Of a stretch of 64,000 nt of DNA, positions 1 to 10,100 are shown piece by piece. Both the position numbers and the translations under genes were made by a program. The stretch spans positions 48,033 to 112,032 of the forward strand of contig NZ_JAFNME010000007.1 of assembly GCF_017368815.1 (NCBI RefSeq), written 5' to 3'. Origin of the DNA: Comamonas denitrificans (GTDB lineage: Bacteria > Pseudomonadota > Gammaproteobacteria > Burkholderiales > Burkholderiaceae_C). Under the pieces are notes generated by a model. It was not told the origin of the DNA. It saw only the letters and a program-made list of their open reading frames with translations, and did no database searches. Each line of letters starts with the position of its first letter. The first letter of the stretch is position 1.

Positions 1-2583
1 TTTCTGGACTTCTTTGCTTCCAAGGGCCACACCATCGTCGAGTCCAGCCCCCTGGTCCCCGGCAACGATCCCACGCTGATGTTCACCAACAGCGGCATGG
101 TGCAGTTCAAGGACGTGTTTTTGGGCACCGACAAGCGCTCGTACCAGCGCGCCACGTCGGTGCAGGCCTGCCTGCGGGCCGGCGGCAAGCACAACGACCT
201 GGAAAACGTCGGTTACACCGCCCGCCACCACACCTTTTTTGAAATGCTGGGCAACTGGAGCTTTGGCGACTACTTCAAGCGCGAAAGCCTGAAGTGGGCC
301 TGGGAGCTGCTCACCGAAGTGTATAAATTGCCCGCCGACAAGCTGCTGGCCACCGTGTACGCCGAGGACGACGAGGCCTACGACATCTGGACGAAAGAAA
401 TCGGCCTGCCGCCCGAGCGCGTGATTCGCATCGGCGACAACAAGGGCGGGCGCTACAAGAGCGACAACTTCTGGATGATGGCCGACACCGGCCCCTGCGG
501 CCCGTGCAGCGAAATCTTCTACGACCACGGGGCGCACATCCCTGGCGGCCCTCCGGGCAGCCCCGATGAAGATGGCGACCGCTTCATCGAAATCTGGAAC
601 AACGTGTTCATGCAGTTCGAGATGCACGAAGACGGCAGCGTCACCCCGCTGCCCGCGCCTTGTGTGGACACCGGCATGGGGCTGGAGCGCCTGGCCGCCA
701 TCTTGCAGCACGTGCACAGCAACTACGAAATCGACCTGTTCGATGCGCTCATCAAGGCCGCAGCACGCGAAACCGGCTGTGCCGATCTGGCCAACCCATC
801 GCTCAAAGTGATTGCCGACCACATCCGCGCCACCAGCTTTTTGATTGTCGATGGCGTGATTCCCAGCAACGAAGGCCGGGGCTATGTGCAACGCCGCATC
901 GTGCGCCGCGCTATTCGCCACGGCTACAAGCTGGGCCAGAAAACGCCGTTTTTCCACAAGCTGGTGCAAGATTTGGTGCAGCAAATGGGCGCGGCCTACC
1001 CCAAGCTGGCCGCACAAGAAGCCCGCATTACCGAGGTGCTGCGAGTCGAGGAAGAGCGCTTTTTCGAGACCCTGGCCCACGGCATGGAAATTTTGGACAG
1101 CGCCCTGGCCGGTGGCCAGCAGCAGTTGCCTGGCGAGGTGGCCTTCAAGCTGCACGACACCTACGGCTTCCCGCTGGATTTGACCAACGATGTCTGCCGC
1201 GAGCGCGGCCTGAGCGTGGATGAAGCTGGCTTTAACGCCGCCATGCAGCACCAAAAAGAAACGGCCCGCGCCGCCGGCAAGTTCAAGATGGACAAACTGC
1301 TGGACTACCAGGGCGCTGCCAACGCGTTTACCGGTTACACGCAGCTGGCCGAATCAACAAAAATCGTAGCTCTTTACGCAGAAGGTACGCCAGTTTCTGT
1401 ATTGAATGCTGGTGAAAGTGGCGTAATCGTGCTGGAAAGCACTCCCTTTTATGCCGAAAGCGGCGGCCAAGTGGGCGACCAGGGCGTGATCAGCGCTGGC
1501 AGCAGCCGTTTTGTCGTGCAAGACACGCAAAAAATCAAAGCCGATGTGTTTGGCCACCACGGCGTGCTGGCCGAGGGCAGCCTGAAAGTGGGCGATGCCG
1601 TGCAAGCCCAGGTCGATACCGATCTGCGCGCGGCCACCATGCGCAACCACTCCGTCACCCACCTCATGCACCATGCGCTGCACACCGTGCTGGGCGAGCA
1701 TGTGCAGCAAAAAGGCAGCTTGGTGAATGCTGAGCGCACGCGCTTTGACTTCACGCACAACGCCCCGGTCACGCCTGCGCAAATTGCGCAGATTGAAGCG
1801 CTGGTGAACGCTGAAATTTTGGCCAACACCGCCACCGATGCCCGCGTGATGGACATCGAGGCGGCCAAAGCCACTGGCGCGATGATGCTGTTTGGCGAGA
1901 AATACGGCGAAACCGTGCGCGTGCTGGACATTGGCACCAGCCGCGAGCTGTGCGGCGGCACCCACGTGCAGCGCACGGGGGATATCGGCCTGTTCAAAAT
2001 CGTGGCCGAAAGCGGCGTGGCCGCTGGCGTGCGCCGCGTCGAAGCCGTCACTGGCCTGAACGCGCTGACCTACCTGCAAGGCTTGGAGGCCACCGTCGAT
2101 GCGGCGGCCAGCACCCTGAAAGCACCCACGGCCGAGCTGACCACCCGCATCGTCAGCACGCTGGAGCAGATCAAAACCCTGGAAAAAGAAGTGGCCCAGC
2201 TCAAAGGCAAGCTCGCCTCCAACCAGGGCGATGAACTGCTGGGGCAGGCCGTGGAAGTGCAGGGCGTGAAAATCCTTGCTGCGCAACTGGAAGGGGCCGA
2301 TGCCAAAACCCTGCGCGATACCCTGGACAAACTCAAAGACAAGCTCAAAAGCGCCGCCATCGTGCTGGCCGCCGTCGATGGCGACAAAGTGCAGCTGGCC
2401 GCTGGTGTCACGCCCGACACCCTGGGTAAGGTCAAGGCTGGCGAGCTGGTGAATTTTGTTGCCCAACAAGTTGGCGGCAAAGGCGGCGGCAAGCCCGACA
2501 TGGCCATGGCCGGCGGCACCCAACCGGCCGCACTGCCCCAAGCGCTGGCCAGCGTGCAAGCCTGGGTGGCACAGCGGCTGTAA
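1..2583 (+). CDS. alaS: Alanine--tRNA ligase (5' end outside window)
   Basis: Charges tRNA-Ala and edits mischarged Ser/Gly-tRNA in the cytoplasm. The frame is open from base 1 and reads [11 protein letters not shown]..., which matches AlaRS from about residue 12, so only about a dozen N-terminal residues are missing. Numbering from base 1, the class II aminoacylation core fills roughly residues 1-450, the editing domain carries HxxxH (His550/His554) and the CGGTH zinc motif (Cys651...His655), and a C-Ala domain ends at residue 860. A terminator follows the stop at once. Codons around 1356-1432 are noticeably more AT-rich than the rest although the protein there looks normal. Identification is secure. 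Confidence 0.98.
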   Translation, partial: FLDFFASKGHTIVESSPLVPGNDPTLMFTNSGMVQFKDVFLGTDKRSYQRATSVQACLRAGGKHNDLENVGYTARHHTFFEMLGNWSFGDYFKRESLKWAWELLTEVYKLPADKLLATVYAEDDEAYDIWTKEIGLPPERVIRIGDNKGGRYKSDNFWMMADTGPCGPCSEIFYDHGAHIPGGPPGSPDEDGDRFIEIWNNVFMQFEMHEDGSVTPLPAPCVDTGMGLERLAAILQHVHSNYEIDLFDALIKAAARETGCADLANPSLKVIADHIRATSFLIVDGVIPSNEGRGYVQRRIVRRAIRHGYKLGQKTPFFHKLVQDLVQQMGAAYPKLAAQEARITEVLRVEEERFFETLAHGMEILDSALAGGQQQLPGEVAFKLHDTYGFPLDLTNDVCRERGLSVDEAGFNAAMQHQKETARAAGKFKMDKLLDYQGAANAFTGYTQLAESTKIVALYAEGTPVSVLNAGESGVIVLESTPFYAESGGQVGDQGVISAGSSRFVVQDTQKIKADVFGHHGVLAEGSLKVGDAVQAQVDTDLRAATMRNHSVTHLMHHALHTVLGEHVQQKGSLVNAERTRFDFTHNAPVTPAQIAQIEALVNAEILANTATDARVMDIEAAKATGAMMLFGEKYGETVRVLDIGTSRELCGGTHVQRTGDIGLFKIVAESGVAAGVRRVEAVTGLNALTYLQGLEATVDAAASTLKAPTAELTTRIVSTLEQIKTLEKEVAQLKGKLASNQGDELLGQAVEVQGVKILAAQLEGADAKTLRDTLDKLKDKLKSAAIVLAAVDGDKVQLAAGVTPDTLGKVKAGELVNFVAQQVGGKGGGKPDMAMAGGTQPAALPQALASVQAWVAQRL

Positions 2584-2603
2584 TCTGTTTGCGCCGCACA
2601 GCG

Positions 2604-2647
2604 GCCCGCCGCAGGGGTGCCAGAGCGCTCCTGCGGCGGGCTTTTTT
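2604..2647 (+). terminator. Rho-independent terminator of alaS
   Basis: A 12-bp perfect stem (GCCCGCCGCAGG at 2604-2615 with CCTGCGGCGGGC at 2630-2641) is followed by six T residues at 2642-2647. It lies 20 bases after the alaS stop and touches the stop codon of the convergent azlD gene. Confidence 0.9.
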
Positions 2648-2975
2648 ATGCCCCGCCCAGCAGCGGTGCCAACTGCCGAAACAGCGCCGCCGCCACAATC
2701 CCGGCGCTAATGGCGGGCAGGGGCTTTTTCAGCACCAGGGCCACCCCTGCGGTGACAAGCAGGGCCAGCTTGGCCCCGCCGTCGCCCTGGGCGGCCAAGG
2801 GGGCCAACAGGGCAATCAGCACCGAGCCGGACATGGCCCGGATGAACTGCTGCACCCGGCGGCTGATGGGCACAAACGCCATGATGAACACCCCGCCCCA
2901 GCGCGTTGCCAGGGTGACGAGGGCCATGATGAGGATGATGAGCAAGGTGCCCAGATCGGTCGTGGCGATGCTCAT
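2646..2975 (-). CDS. azlD: AzlD-family branched-chain amino acid exporter subunit
   Basis: Small hydrophobic protein of 109 residues with three to four predicted membrane spans (about residues 8-25, 48-62, 66-84, 86-105) and an internal TRWGG / FIRA pattern typical of AzlD. AzlD pairs with AzlC to form an inner-membrane exporter of branched-chain amino acids; substrate assignment comes from the family. Its ATG overlaps the azlC stop by four bases (ATGA at 2975-2972), indicating translational coupling. The reading frame continues upstream for 600 bases, but that part is only the antisense-like shadow of azlC. Its stop codon abuts the alaS terminator. Confidence 0.88.
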   Translation of the reverse strand: MSIATTDLGTLLIILIMALVTLATRWGGVFIMAFVPISRRVQQFIRAMSGSVLIALLAPLAAQGDGGAKLALLVTAGVALVLKKPLPAISAGIVAAALFRQLAPLLGGA

Positions 2976-3691
2976 GCGGCGTTCTCCTCGGGCCAGAACG
3001 CGCCCAGCAGGCCGCCGGCGATGGCCCCCACCACCACGTGGCTGTTTTCCGGCAGGTAGCGCCAGGCCAGCAGCGATGCCCCGGCCGCCATGGCCCAAAT
3101 GGCAACCAGGCGCCGGTCTTTGCGTCCATCCACCACCATGGTCAGCAAAAAGCAGCCCATCACCATGTCCAGCCCCCAGCGCACCGGGTCGGCAATGGCG
3201 TTGCCCATGTACAAGCCCAGCCAAGTGCCCACAATCCAAAACAGCCACAGCGCCAGCCCCCCGCCCAGCAGCAGGCCCAGGCCCCGGTTGGTGTCGTTTT
3301 GGCCCAGTGCCTGAATGGACAGGGCCCAGTTGGCATCCGAGGCCACCAACATCACCGCATAGCGCTGCACGGGCGGCAGATGGCGCAGCCAAGGGTAGAG
3401 GGTGGCCCCCATCAGCAGATGGCGGGCATTGATGGCAAACACCGTGACCGCCAGGGGCACCAGCGGCACCTGTGCCCCCCACAAATCCAGCGTGGCAAAC
3501 TGCGCTGCCCCGGTAAACACCAGGGCACTCATCAGCACAATGGCGCTGCCGCCCAGCCCGGTTTGGACGGCGGCCAGCCCAAAGGCCAGGCCAAAGACGG
3601 CGACGAACAGCGAAATCGGCAGCAATTGCTGAAAACCGCGCCAAATGGCGTGGCGGTTGAGCGTAACGGCGGGAGTGGGCAGGGGCGGCAC
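2972..3691 (-). CDS. azlC: AzlC-family branched-chain amino acid export permease
   Basis: Inner-membrane permease of about 239 residues matching AzlC: RGFQQLLP near the start, a long hydrophobic core with INARHLLMG, and a C-terminal end overlapping azlD by four bases. Works with AzlD to expel excess branched-chain amino acids. The open frame extends to an ATG at 3928, but the extra 79 residues are Arg/Pro-rich and not AzlC-like; a GTG at 3691 or TTG at 3697, preceded by GAAAG, fits the family length. The start is therefore uncertain while the identity is good. Confidence 0.82.
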   Translation of the reverse strand: MPPLPTPAVTLNRHAIWRGFQQLLPISLFVAVFGLAFGLAAVQTGLGGSAIVLMSALVFTGAAQFATLDLWGAQVPLVPLAVTVFAINARHLLMGATLYPWLRHLPPVQRYAVMLVASDANWALSIQALGQNDTNRGLGLLLGGGLALWLFWIVGTWLGLYMGNAIADPVRWGLDMVMGCFLLTMVVDGRKDRRLVAIWAMAAGASLLAWRYLPENSHVVVGAIAGGLLGAFWPEENAA

Positions 3692-3901
3692 GGACAAAGC
3701 GCTTTCAGAAAAGAACAACAGAAAAAACGAACAGGGGCGCGAGTATGCCCGCGCTTTGCGCCGCCAGCGGCCTGTGCGGCCGATGCGCTGCGTGCGCGGG
3801 TTTTCTGGCCCTTGGGCAGGCGTTGGGAGTGTCGTTATTTGCAGCTTGAAAGACAGTTTTTGCACCATGGCCCGCCTGGGTTTGCGGTATGGTGGCCATT
3901 T

Positions 3902-3925
3902 TTTGCGCCAATCTTTGCGCCAATC
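3902..3925 (+). repeat. Perfect 12-bp tandem duplication before the SD
   Basis: TTTGCGCCAATC occurs twice back to back (3902-3913, 3914-3925) just upstream of the AAGGAGA ribosome-binding site of the next gene. The same 12 bases plus one recur at 59111-59123 upstream of nirE. No function can be assigned. Confidence 0.6.
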
Positions 3926-3942
3926 CAAGGAGACACCAGACC

Positions 3943-5046
3943 ATGACGCAAACCACCGAACTGCTGTGCGAAGTGCGCGGCCAAGTGGGCTTTATTACTT
4001 TGAACCGCCCCAAGGCGCTCAACGCCCTGTCGCTGGGCATGGTGCGCGGCCTGCTGGCCCAGCTGCTGGCTTGGCGCGATGATCCGGCGGTGCTGGCCGT
4101 GGCCATTCGCGGCAGCCACAAAGAGGGCGTATTTGGCCACTTCTGCGCCGGTGGGGACATCCGCTTTTTGCACCAGACGGTGCAAGCGGGCAGTCCGCAG
4201 ATCGAGGACTTTTTTACCGAGGAATACACCCTCAACCACGTCATCTTCACCTACCCCAAGCCCTACATCGCCTTTATGGATGGCGTGGTCATGGGCGGCG
4301 GCATGGGCATCAGCCAAGGGGCCAGCCTGCGCATCGTCACCGAAAAATCCAAGCTGGCCATGCCTGAGGCGCTGATCGGCCTGTTCCCCGATGTGGGCGG
4401 CGGCTACTTTTTGGCCCGTTGCCCTGGGCGGGTGGGTGAATGGCTGGGCCTGGCCGGCGAGAGCCTGGCCGCCAGCGAAGCCATCGCCTTTGGCTGGGCC
4501 GATGCGTACCTGCCCGCTGCCGAGCAGGCTGGGCTGTGGGAAGCGCTGGCCACGCAAAGCTTTGCCGATAGCGCCGCCGTGCAGGCCTTTGCCGCCAGCC
4601 GCACCCAGCCCCAGGGGCCAGAGGCGGTGCGCGACACCAGCGCGATTGATCGCGTGTTTGCCCTGCCCACGGTGCAGGCCATCATTGACACCCTGGAGGC
4701 CGACACCAGCAGCGCATCCAGCGCATGGGCGCAGCACACCGCCGCGGCCCTGCGCAAGCGCTCGCCGCTGCTGCTGCACGTCATCCTGGAGCAAATCCGC
4801 CGCGCCCGCAGCATGACCATGGCCGAAGACCTGCGCATGGAGCGCGATTTGGTGCGCAACTGCTTCTTCCTGCGCCCGGGGCAAAGCGAAACGATGGAAG
4901 GCATCCGCGCCCTGGCCATCGACAAAGACCAAACCCCGCGCTGGAACCCAGCACGCATCGAAGAGGTGACCGAGGACGCATGGCGCGCCTTTTTTGTCAG
5001 CCCCTGGCCCGCGCACAGCCACCCTCTGGTGGCGTTGAAGGACTGA
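3943..5046 (+). CDS. Enoyl-CoA hydratase/isomerase family, 3-hydroxyisobutyryl-CoA hydrolase-like
   Basis: Crotonase-fold protein of 367 residues. The segments FCAGGDIR (oxyanion-hole strand) and the PEA-x-IGLFPDVGGGYFL block are the pattern of 3-hydroxyisobutyryl-CoA hydrolases of valine breakdown rather than of plain enoyl-CoA hydratases, which are about 100 residues shorter. The C-terminal helices after residue 250 (ERDLVRN, RALAIDKD) also fit that subfamily. The ATG at 3943 has AAGGAGA ten bases upstream and is preferred over the earlier in-frame start at 3889. It stands alone between azlC (divergent) and the LplT-PlsC gene. Hydrolase activity is inferred from family. Confidence 0.85.
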   Translation: MTQTTELLCEVRGQVGFITLNRPKALNALSLGMVRGLLAQLLAWRDDPAVLAVAIRGSHKEGVFGHFCAGGDIRFLHQTVQAGSPQIEDFFTEEYTLNHVIFTYPKPYIAFMDGVVMGGGMGISQGASLRIVTEKSKLAMPEALIGLFPDVGGGYFLARCPGRVGEWLGLAGESLAASEAIAFGWADAYLPAAEQAGLWEALATQSFADSAAVQAFAASRTQPQGPEAVRDTSAIDRVFALPTVQAIIDTLEADTSSASSAWAQHTAAALRKRSPLLLHVILEQIRRARSMTMAEDLRMERDLVRNCFFLRPGQSETMEGIRALAIDKDQTPRWNPARIEEVTEDAWRAFFVSPWPAHSHPLVALKD

Positions 5047-5093
5047 TCGTTCATCGGTTCTGCCAGCACCGTAGCGTTCTTTGCTACTTTTAA

Positions 5094-5175
5094 AAGAGCT
5101 GTTTGCGCTCATAAAACAACAAATTTTTAAAGATTTATTCTTTAAATAGATTGTTTTTAAGCGCAAGCAGCTCTT
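5094..5175. repeat. Dispersed inverted repeat, copy 1
   Basis: Outer arms AAGAGCTGTTTGCGCT (5094-5109) and AAGCGCAAGCAGCTCTT (5159-5175) are near-perfect inverse complements around an AT-rich 50-base centre. The same element recurs at 17819, 20325 and 48676 and in degraded form elsewhere. It ends ten bases before the next start codon. Confidence 0.85.
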
Positions 5176-5184
5176 GTTTTCACT

Positions 5185-7113
5185 ATGCGCCAAAACACCT
5201 CCTGTTCCTCTTTGCCGCCGAGCCCGCCTCCCAGCCAGTTTGCCCTGCTGCGCCAGCGCCGCTTTGCGCCGTTTTTCTGGACGCAGTTTGCCGGGGCGGC
5301 CAATGACAACCTGTTCAAGTTTGCGTTTACGGTCTTGGTCACCTACCAGCTGTCGGTCAGCTGGCTGCCCGCCGCCCAGGCCGGGTTGGTGATTGGGGCG
5401 CTGTTTATCCTGCCGTTCTTGTTGTTTTCCGCCACCAGCGGGCAACTGGCCGATAAGTACCCCAAGACCAGCCTGATCCGGCTGGTCAAGGATTTGGAGA
5501 TTGCCATCATGCTGCTGGCCGCCTGGGGCTTTTTTGCCAGCCAGGTGCCGCTGTTGCTGGGCTGTGTGTTTTTGATGGGCCTGCATTCGACCTTGTTTGG
5601 CCCGGTGAAATACGCCTATTTGCCCCAGGTGCTGAGCGAGCGCGAGCTGACCGGTGGCAACGGCATGATCGAGATGGGCACGTTTGTGGCCATTTTGCTG
5701 GGCAACGTCGCGGGCGGCCTGCTGGTGGCGCTGCCCGGGATTGGCCACACCGCCGTGGCGCTGGCGTGCCTGGGGCTGGCGCTGCTGGGGCGCATCAGCG
5801 CCCAGATGGTGCCGGTGCTGCCGGCGACCACGCCGCAGTTGCATATCAATTGGAACCCTTTCACCGAGACTTGGCGCAACCTGCAACTGGCCCGCCAGCA
5901 GGTGGTGGTGTTTCGCTCGCTGCTGGGCATTTCGTGGATGTGGTTTTTTGGCGCGGTGTTTCTGGCCAATTTCCCCGCGTTTGCCAAAGAGGTGTTGCAC
6001 GGCAATGAGCAGGTGGCCTCTCTGTTGCTGGTGGTGTTTTCCGTGGGCGTGGGCGTGGGGTCGCTGCTGTGTGAAAAATTCTCGCACCGCCATGTCGAGA
6101 TTGGCTTGGTGCCGGTGGGGGCAATTGGCATGACGGTGTTTGCCATTGACCTGTACTTTGCCACGCGCAGTTTGCCGCTACAGGCTGAAATGGGGGTGGC
6201 TGCCTTTATCACCCAGCCAGCCCACTGGCGCGTGCTGGCCGATTTGCTGCTGGTGAGCCTGTTTGTCGGCCTGTACAGCGTGCCCATGTATGCCCTGATT
6301 CAGCTGCGCAGCGCCCCCACGCACCGCGCCCGCATCATTGCCGCGAACAATATTTTGAATGCCCTGTTCATGGTCGCCAGCAGCCTGATCGTTGGTCTGC
6401 TCCTGGGCCGTGGCTGGAGCATTCCCCAGATTTTTTTGCTGCTGGGGCTGGCCAATGCGGTGGTGAGTTTTCACATCTTCATGCTGGTGCCTGAATATGT
6501 CTTGCGCTTTATTGCCTGGGTGCTCTCGCGCCTGATTTACCGCTTTCGGGTGGTGGGCGATGAACACATTCCCATCACCGGGCCCGCCGTGCTGGTGGCC
6601 AACCACATCAGCTTTGTCGATGCGGTGCTGCTCATGGCGGCCAGCCCCCGGCCGATTCGCTTCATCATGGACCACCGGATTTTTAAAGTACCGGTGCTGG
6701 GCTGGATTTTTCGCCTGGCCAAGTGCATTCCGATTGCCCCGCACCATGAAGACCCGCAGGCTTACGAACGGGCCTTTGATACGGCCCAGCAAGTGCTGGC
6801 CGAGGGCGATGTTCTGGGCATCTTCCCCGAAGGCGGCATTACCGGCGATGGCCAGGTGCAGCCGTTTAAAGGTGGGGTGGTGAAAATCCTGCGCCGGGCA
6901 CAAAAAGAAGGCCTGCAGGTGCCCACCGTGCCCATGGCGCTGACGGGGCTGTGGGGCTCGTTCTTCAGCCGCATCGAAAGCAACGGTGCCATGAAGCGCC
7001 CATTTCGCCGGGGGGTGTTCAACCGGGTGGGTTTAAACATTGGCACCCCTTTGGCTGGGGCAGAGGTCACTCCGGCGGTGTTGCAGGCGCGGGTACAAAG
7101 CTTGCTGGGATAA
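5185..7113 (+). CDS. MFS lysophospholipid transporter fused to 1-acylglycerol-3-phosphate acyltransferase (LplT-PlsC type)
   Basis: Two-domain inner-membrane protein of 642 residues. Residues about 20-430 form an MFS transporter like LplT (AGAANDNLFKFA near the start, FGPVKYAYLP), which flips lysophospholipids inward. Residues about 440-640 are a PlsC-type acyltransferase with the HX4D motif in NHISFVD (His474, Asp479) and the FPEGG motif at about 547. In Escherichia coli lplT is followed by aas, which has an additional acyl-ACP synthetase domain; that domain is absent here. The likely role is uptake and reacylation of lysophospholipids. No clear SD precedes the ATG, which sits directly after the repeat. 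Confidence 0.87.
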   Translation: MRQNTSCSSLPPSPPPSQFALLRQRRFAPFFWTQFAGAANDNLFKFAFTVLVTYQLSVSWLPAAQAGLVIGALFILPFLLFSATSGQLADKYPKTSLIRLVKDLEIAIMLLAAWGFFASQVPLLLGCVFLMGLHSTLFGPVKYAYLPQVLSERELTGGNGMIEMGTFVAILLGNVAGGLLVALPGIGHTAVALACLGLALLGRISAQMVPVLPATTPQLHINWNPFTETWRNLQLARQQVVVFRSLLGISWMWFFGAVFLANFPAFAKEVLHGNEQVASLLLVVFSVGVGVGSLLCEKFSHRHVEIGLVPVGAIGMTVFAIDLYFATRSLPLQAEMGVAAFITQPAHWRVLADLLLVSLFVGLYSVPMYALIQLRSAPTHRARIIAANNILNALFMVASSLIVGLLLGRGWSIPQIFLLLGLANAVVSFHIFMLVPEYVLRFIAWVLSRLIYRFRVVGDEHIPITGPAVLVANHISFVDAVLLMAASPRPIRFIMDHRIFKVPVLGWIFRLAKCIPIAPHHEDPQAYERAFDTAQQVLAEGDVLGIFPEGGITGDGQVQPFKGGVVKILRRAQKEGLQVPTVPMALTGLWGSFFSRIESNGAMKRPFRRGVFNRVGLNIGTPLAGAEVTPAVLQARVQSLLG

Positions 7114-7124
7114 TCCCGCCCCTT

Positions 7125-10100
7125 ATGCCTTCTCTAACTTCCTTGCAGATCACCTTCCCCGAAGCCCTTCCTGTATCCGCCCGTCGCCAAGAGATTGCCG
7201 AGGCGCTGCAGGCCCACCAGGTCATCATCGTCTGCGGCGAAACCGGCTCGGGCAAAACCACGCAGCTGCCCAAAATCGCCCTGGCGCTGGGTCGGGGCGT
7301 GTGCAATGCGCCGCAAGGGCAGCGCGGGCGGCTGATTGGCCACACCCAGCCCCGGCGCATTGCCGCCAGCAGCGTGGCCAAGCGCATTGCGCAAGAGCTG
7401 AACACGCCGCTGGGCGAGGTGGTGGGTTTTAAGGTGCGCTTTCAGGACACGCTGCAAAAAGGCGCGTCGGTCAAGCTGATGACGGACGGCATTTTGCTGG
7501 CCGAGACGCAGACCGATCCACTGCTCAAGGCCTACGACACCTTGATCATTGACGAGGCGCACGAGCGCAGCCTGAACATCGACTTTTTGCTTGGGTATTT
7601 GAAGCAAATCCTGCCCCAGCGGCCCGATTTGAAGGTGGTGGTGACCTCGGCCACGATTGATGCCGAGCGCTTTGCCCGGCACTTTGCCGATGCCCAGGGG
7701 CAGGCCGCGCCGGTGATCATGGTGTCCGGGCGCACCTACCCGGTGGAAATGCGCTGGCGGCCCTTTGAAGAGAAAAAGGATTACGGCCTGAACGAGGCCA
7801 TTGCCGATGGCGTGGACGAGCTGTGGCAAGGCGGCGCGGGCGGCGACATTTTGATTTTTCTGCCCGGCGAGCGCGAAATTCGCGAGGCCGCCGACCACTT
7901 GCGCCAGCACCTGCAGCACTACCCAGCGCTGCGCAACAGCGAGGTGCTGCCCCTGTTCTCGCGCCTGTCGCAGGCCGAGCAAGACCGCATTTTTGACAGC
8001 CACAGTCAGCGGCGCATTGTGCTGGCGACCAACGTGGCGGAAACTTCGCTCACCGTTCCTGGCATCAAATACGTGATTGACGCAGGCACAGCCCGCGTTA
8101 AGCGCTATTCATTCAGAAGCAAGGTGGAGCAATTGCTGGTCGAGCCGATCAGCCAGGCCGCCGCCAACCAACGCGCCGGGCGCTGCGGGCGCGTGGCCAA
8201 CGGCATCTGCATTCGCCTGTACGACGAGGCCGATTTCAACCAGCGCGACGCCTTTACCGACCCGGAAATTTTGCGCTCTTCGCTGGCCGGGGTCATCCTG
8301 CGCATGAAGGCGCTGGGGCTGGGCGATGTGGTGAACTTCCCCTTTTTGCAAGCCCCCTCGGGCCGGGCGATTGCCGATGGCTACCAGCTCTTGCAAGAGC
8401 TGGGCGCGGTTGATGAGCGCGGCGGCCTGCTGCCCATGGGCAAAGCCCTGTCGCGCCTGCCGCTGGACCCGCGCGTGGGCCGCATGATTGTTGAGGCCCG
8501 CAGCCGCGGGGCGCTGGCCGAGGTGCTGGTCATTGCCGCCGCCCTGAGCGTGCAGGACGTGCGCGACCGCCCCCTAGAGGCGCAGGCCCAGGCCGACCAG
8601 CAGCACGCCAAGTTTGACGACGAGAAAAGCGAGTTCTCCGGCTACCTGCGCCTGTGGCAGTGGCTGCAGGATGCCCGCGGCGGCAAGGCCGTGGCCAAAA
8701 GCCGCAAGGAGATGGCGGCCCAGGCCGCGCACAAGGCACCGGTGGCAGCGCAAAAAAATCAGTCTTTCTTGCCTGTAGCCCAGCGTATGCAAGCGCCTGC
8801 AGCTACTGAGTCGATAGCACCTGAGCAAGACACCCACAAACTCAGCAACCGCCAGTGGGAGCAGCTGCTGCGCCAAAACTTCATCAACATCCGCCGCGTG
8901 CGCGAGTGGCGCGATATTTACTCGCAACTGCTCACCGTGGTGAAAGAGCAGCAGTGGCAGATCAATACCCAGCCCGCCAGCTACGAGGCGGTGCACCTGT
9001 CCATGCTGTGCGGCCTGCTGGGCAACATCGGCTTTAAGGGTGAAGAGAGCGAGGCCTACCTGGGCGCACACGGCATCAAGTTCCACCCGCATCCGGGGGC
9101 GCATTTGAGCAAAAAGCCGGGGCGCTGGATTGTGGCCGCCGAGCAGGTGGAAACCTCGCGCCTGTATGGCCGGGGCATTGCGGCGATTGAGCCGCAGTGG
9201 CTGGAAGAAGTCGGTGCCCATCTGCTGAAAAAACAACTGCTCGACCCGCACTGGAGCAAGAAACGCGCCGACGTGATCGCCTTTGAACGCGCCACGCTCT
9301 ACGGCCTGGTGGTCTATAACAACCGGGGCGTGAGCTATGGCCGCAAAGACCCGCACGATGCGCGGCAAATGTTCATCCGCCGCGCCCTGGTCGAGGGCGA
9401 GTGGGAAACCACCTGGCCATTTTTGGCTGCCAACCACAAAACCATCCGCAAGGTCGAAGAGCTGGAGCACAAAAGCCGCCGCCAAGACGTGCTGGTGGAC
9501 GATGCGCTGATCTACGCCTTTTACGACCAGCACATCCCCGACGGCATTTTCAGCGGCGCGACTTTTGACGCGTGGTACCGCCAGGCCAGCAAAGAGCAGC
9601 CCCAGCTGCTGCGCCTGTCCAAAGACGAACTCATGCGCCACGAGGCGGCGGGCATCACCACCGATGCCTTCCCCAAGCTGGTGCGCCTGGGCGGTGTCGA
9701 TTGCGCGGCCAGCTATTTGCACAGCCCCGGGGATGCCCGCGATGGTTTGACGGTGACGGTGCCGCTGTTTGCCCTGAACCAGGTCAGCGAAGACCGCGCC
9801 GAGTGGCTGGTGCCGGGAATGCTGAAAGAAAAAATCCAGGCCCTGCTGAAAAGCCTGCCCCAGCGCCCGCGCAGCCGCCTGGTGCCGCTGCCCGAAAGCG
9901 CCGAGCGCCTGGCCGCGCTGTTCACCCAGCCCGAGCGTTGGGGGCAGGGCGGGCTGATCGATGCCCTGCTGGAGCAGGTGCGCCAAGAGACCGGCCTGGA
10001 CGTGAAACGTGCCGACTTCAAGCCCGACATGCTGGGCACCCACCTGTTCATGAACCTGCGCATCATCGACGAGCATGGCCGCCAGCTGGCGCAAGGGCGT

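Noticed and set aside
1354..2559. 401-residue minus-strand open frame opposite alaS
   Set aside because: AlaRS editing and C-terminal motifs are intact on the plus strand; the antisense frame has no recognisable features.
3835..6093. 752-residue open frame on the minus strand across azlC upstream, the hydrolase gene and the LplT-PlsC gene
   Set aside because: His/Gln/Arg-rich translation with no domain; it is antisense to two well-identified genes and arises from GC-biased third positions.
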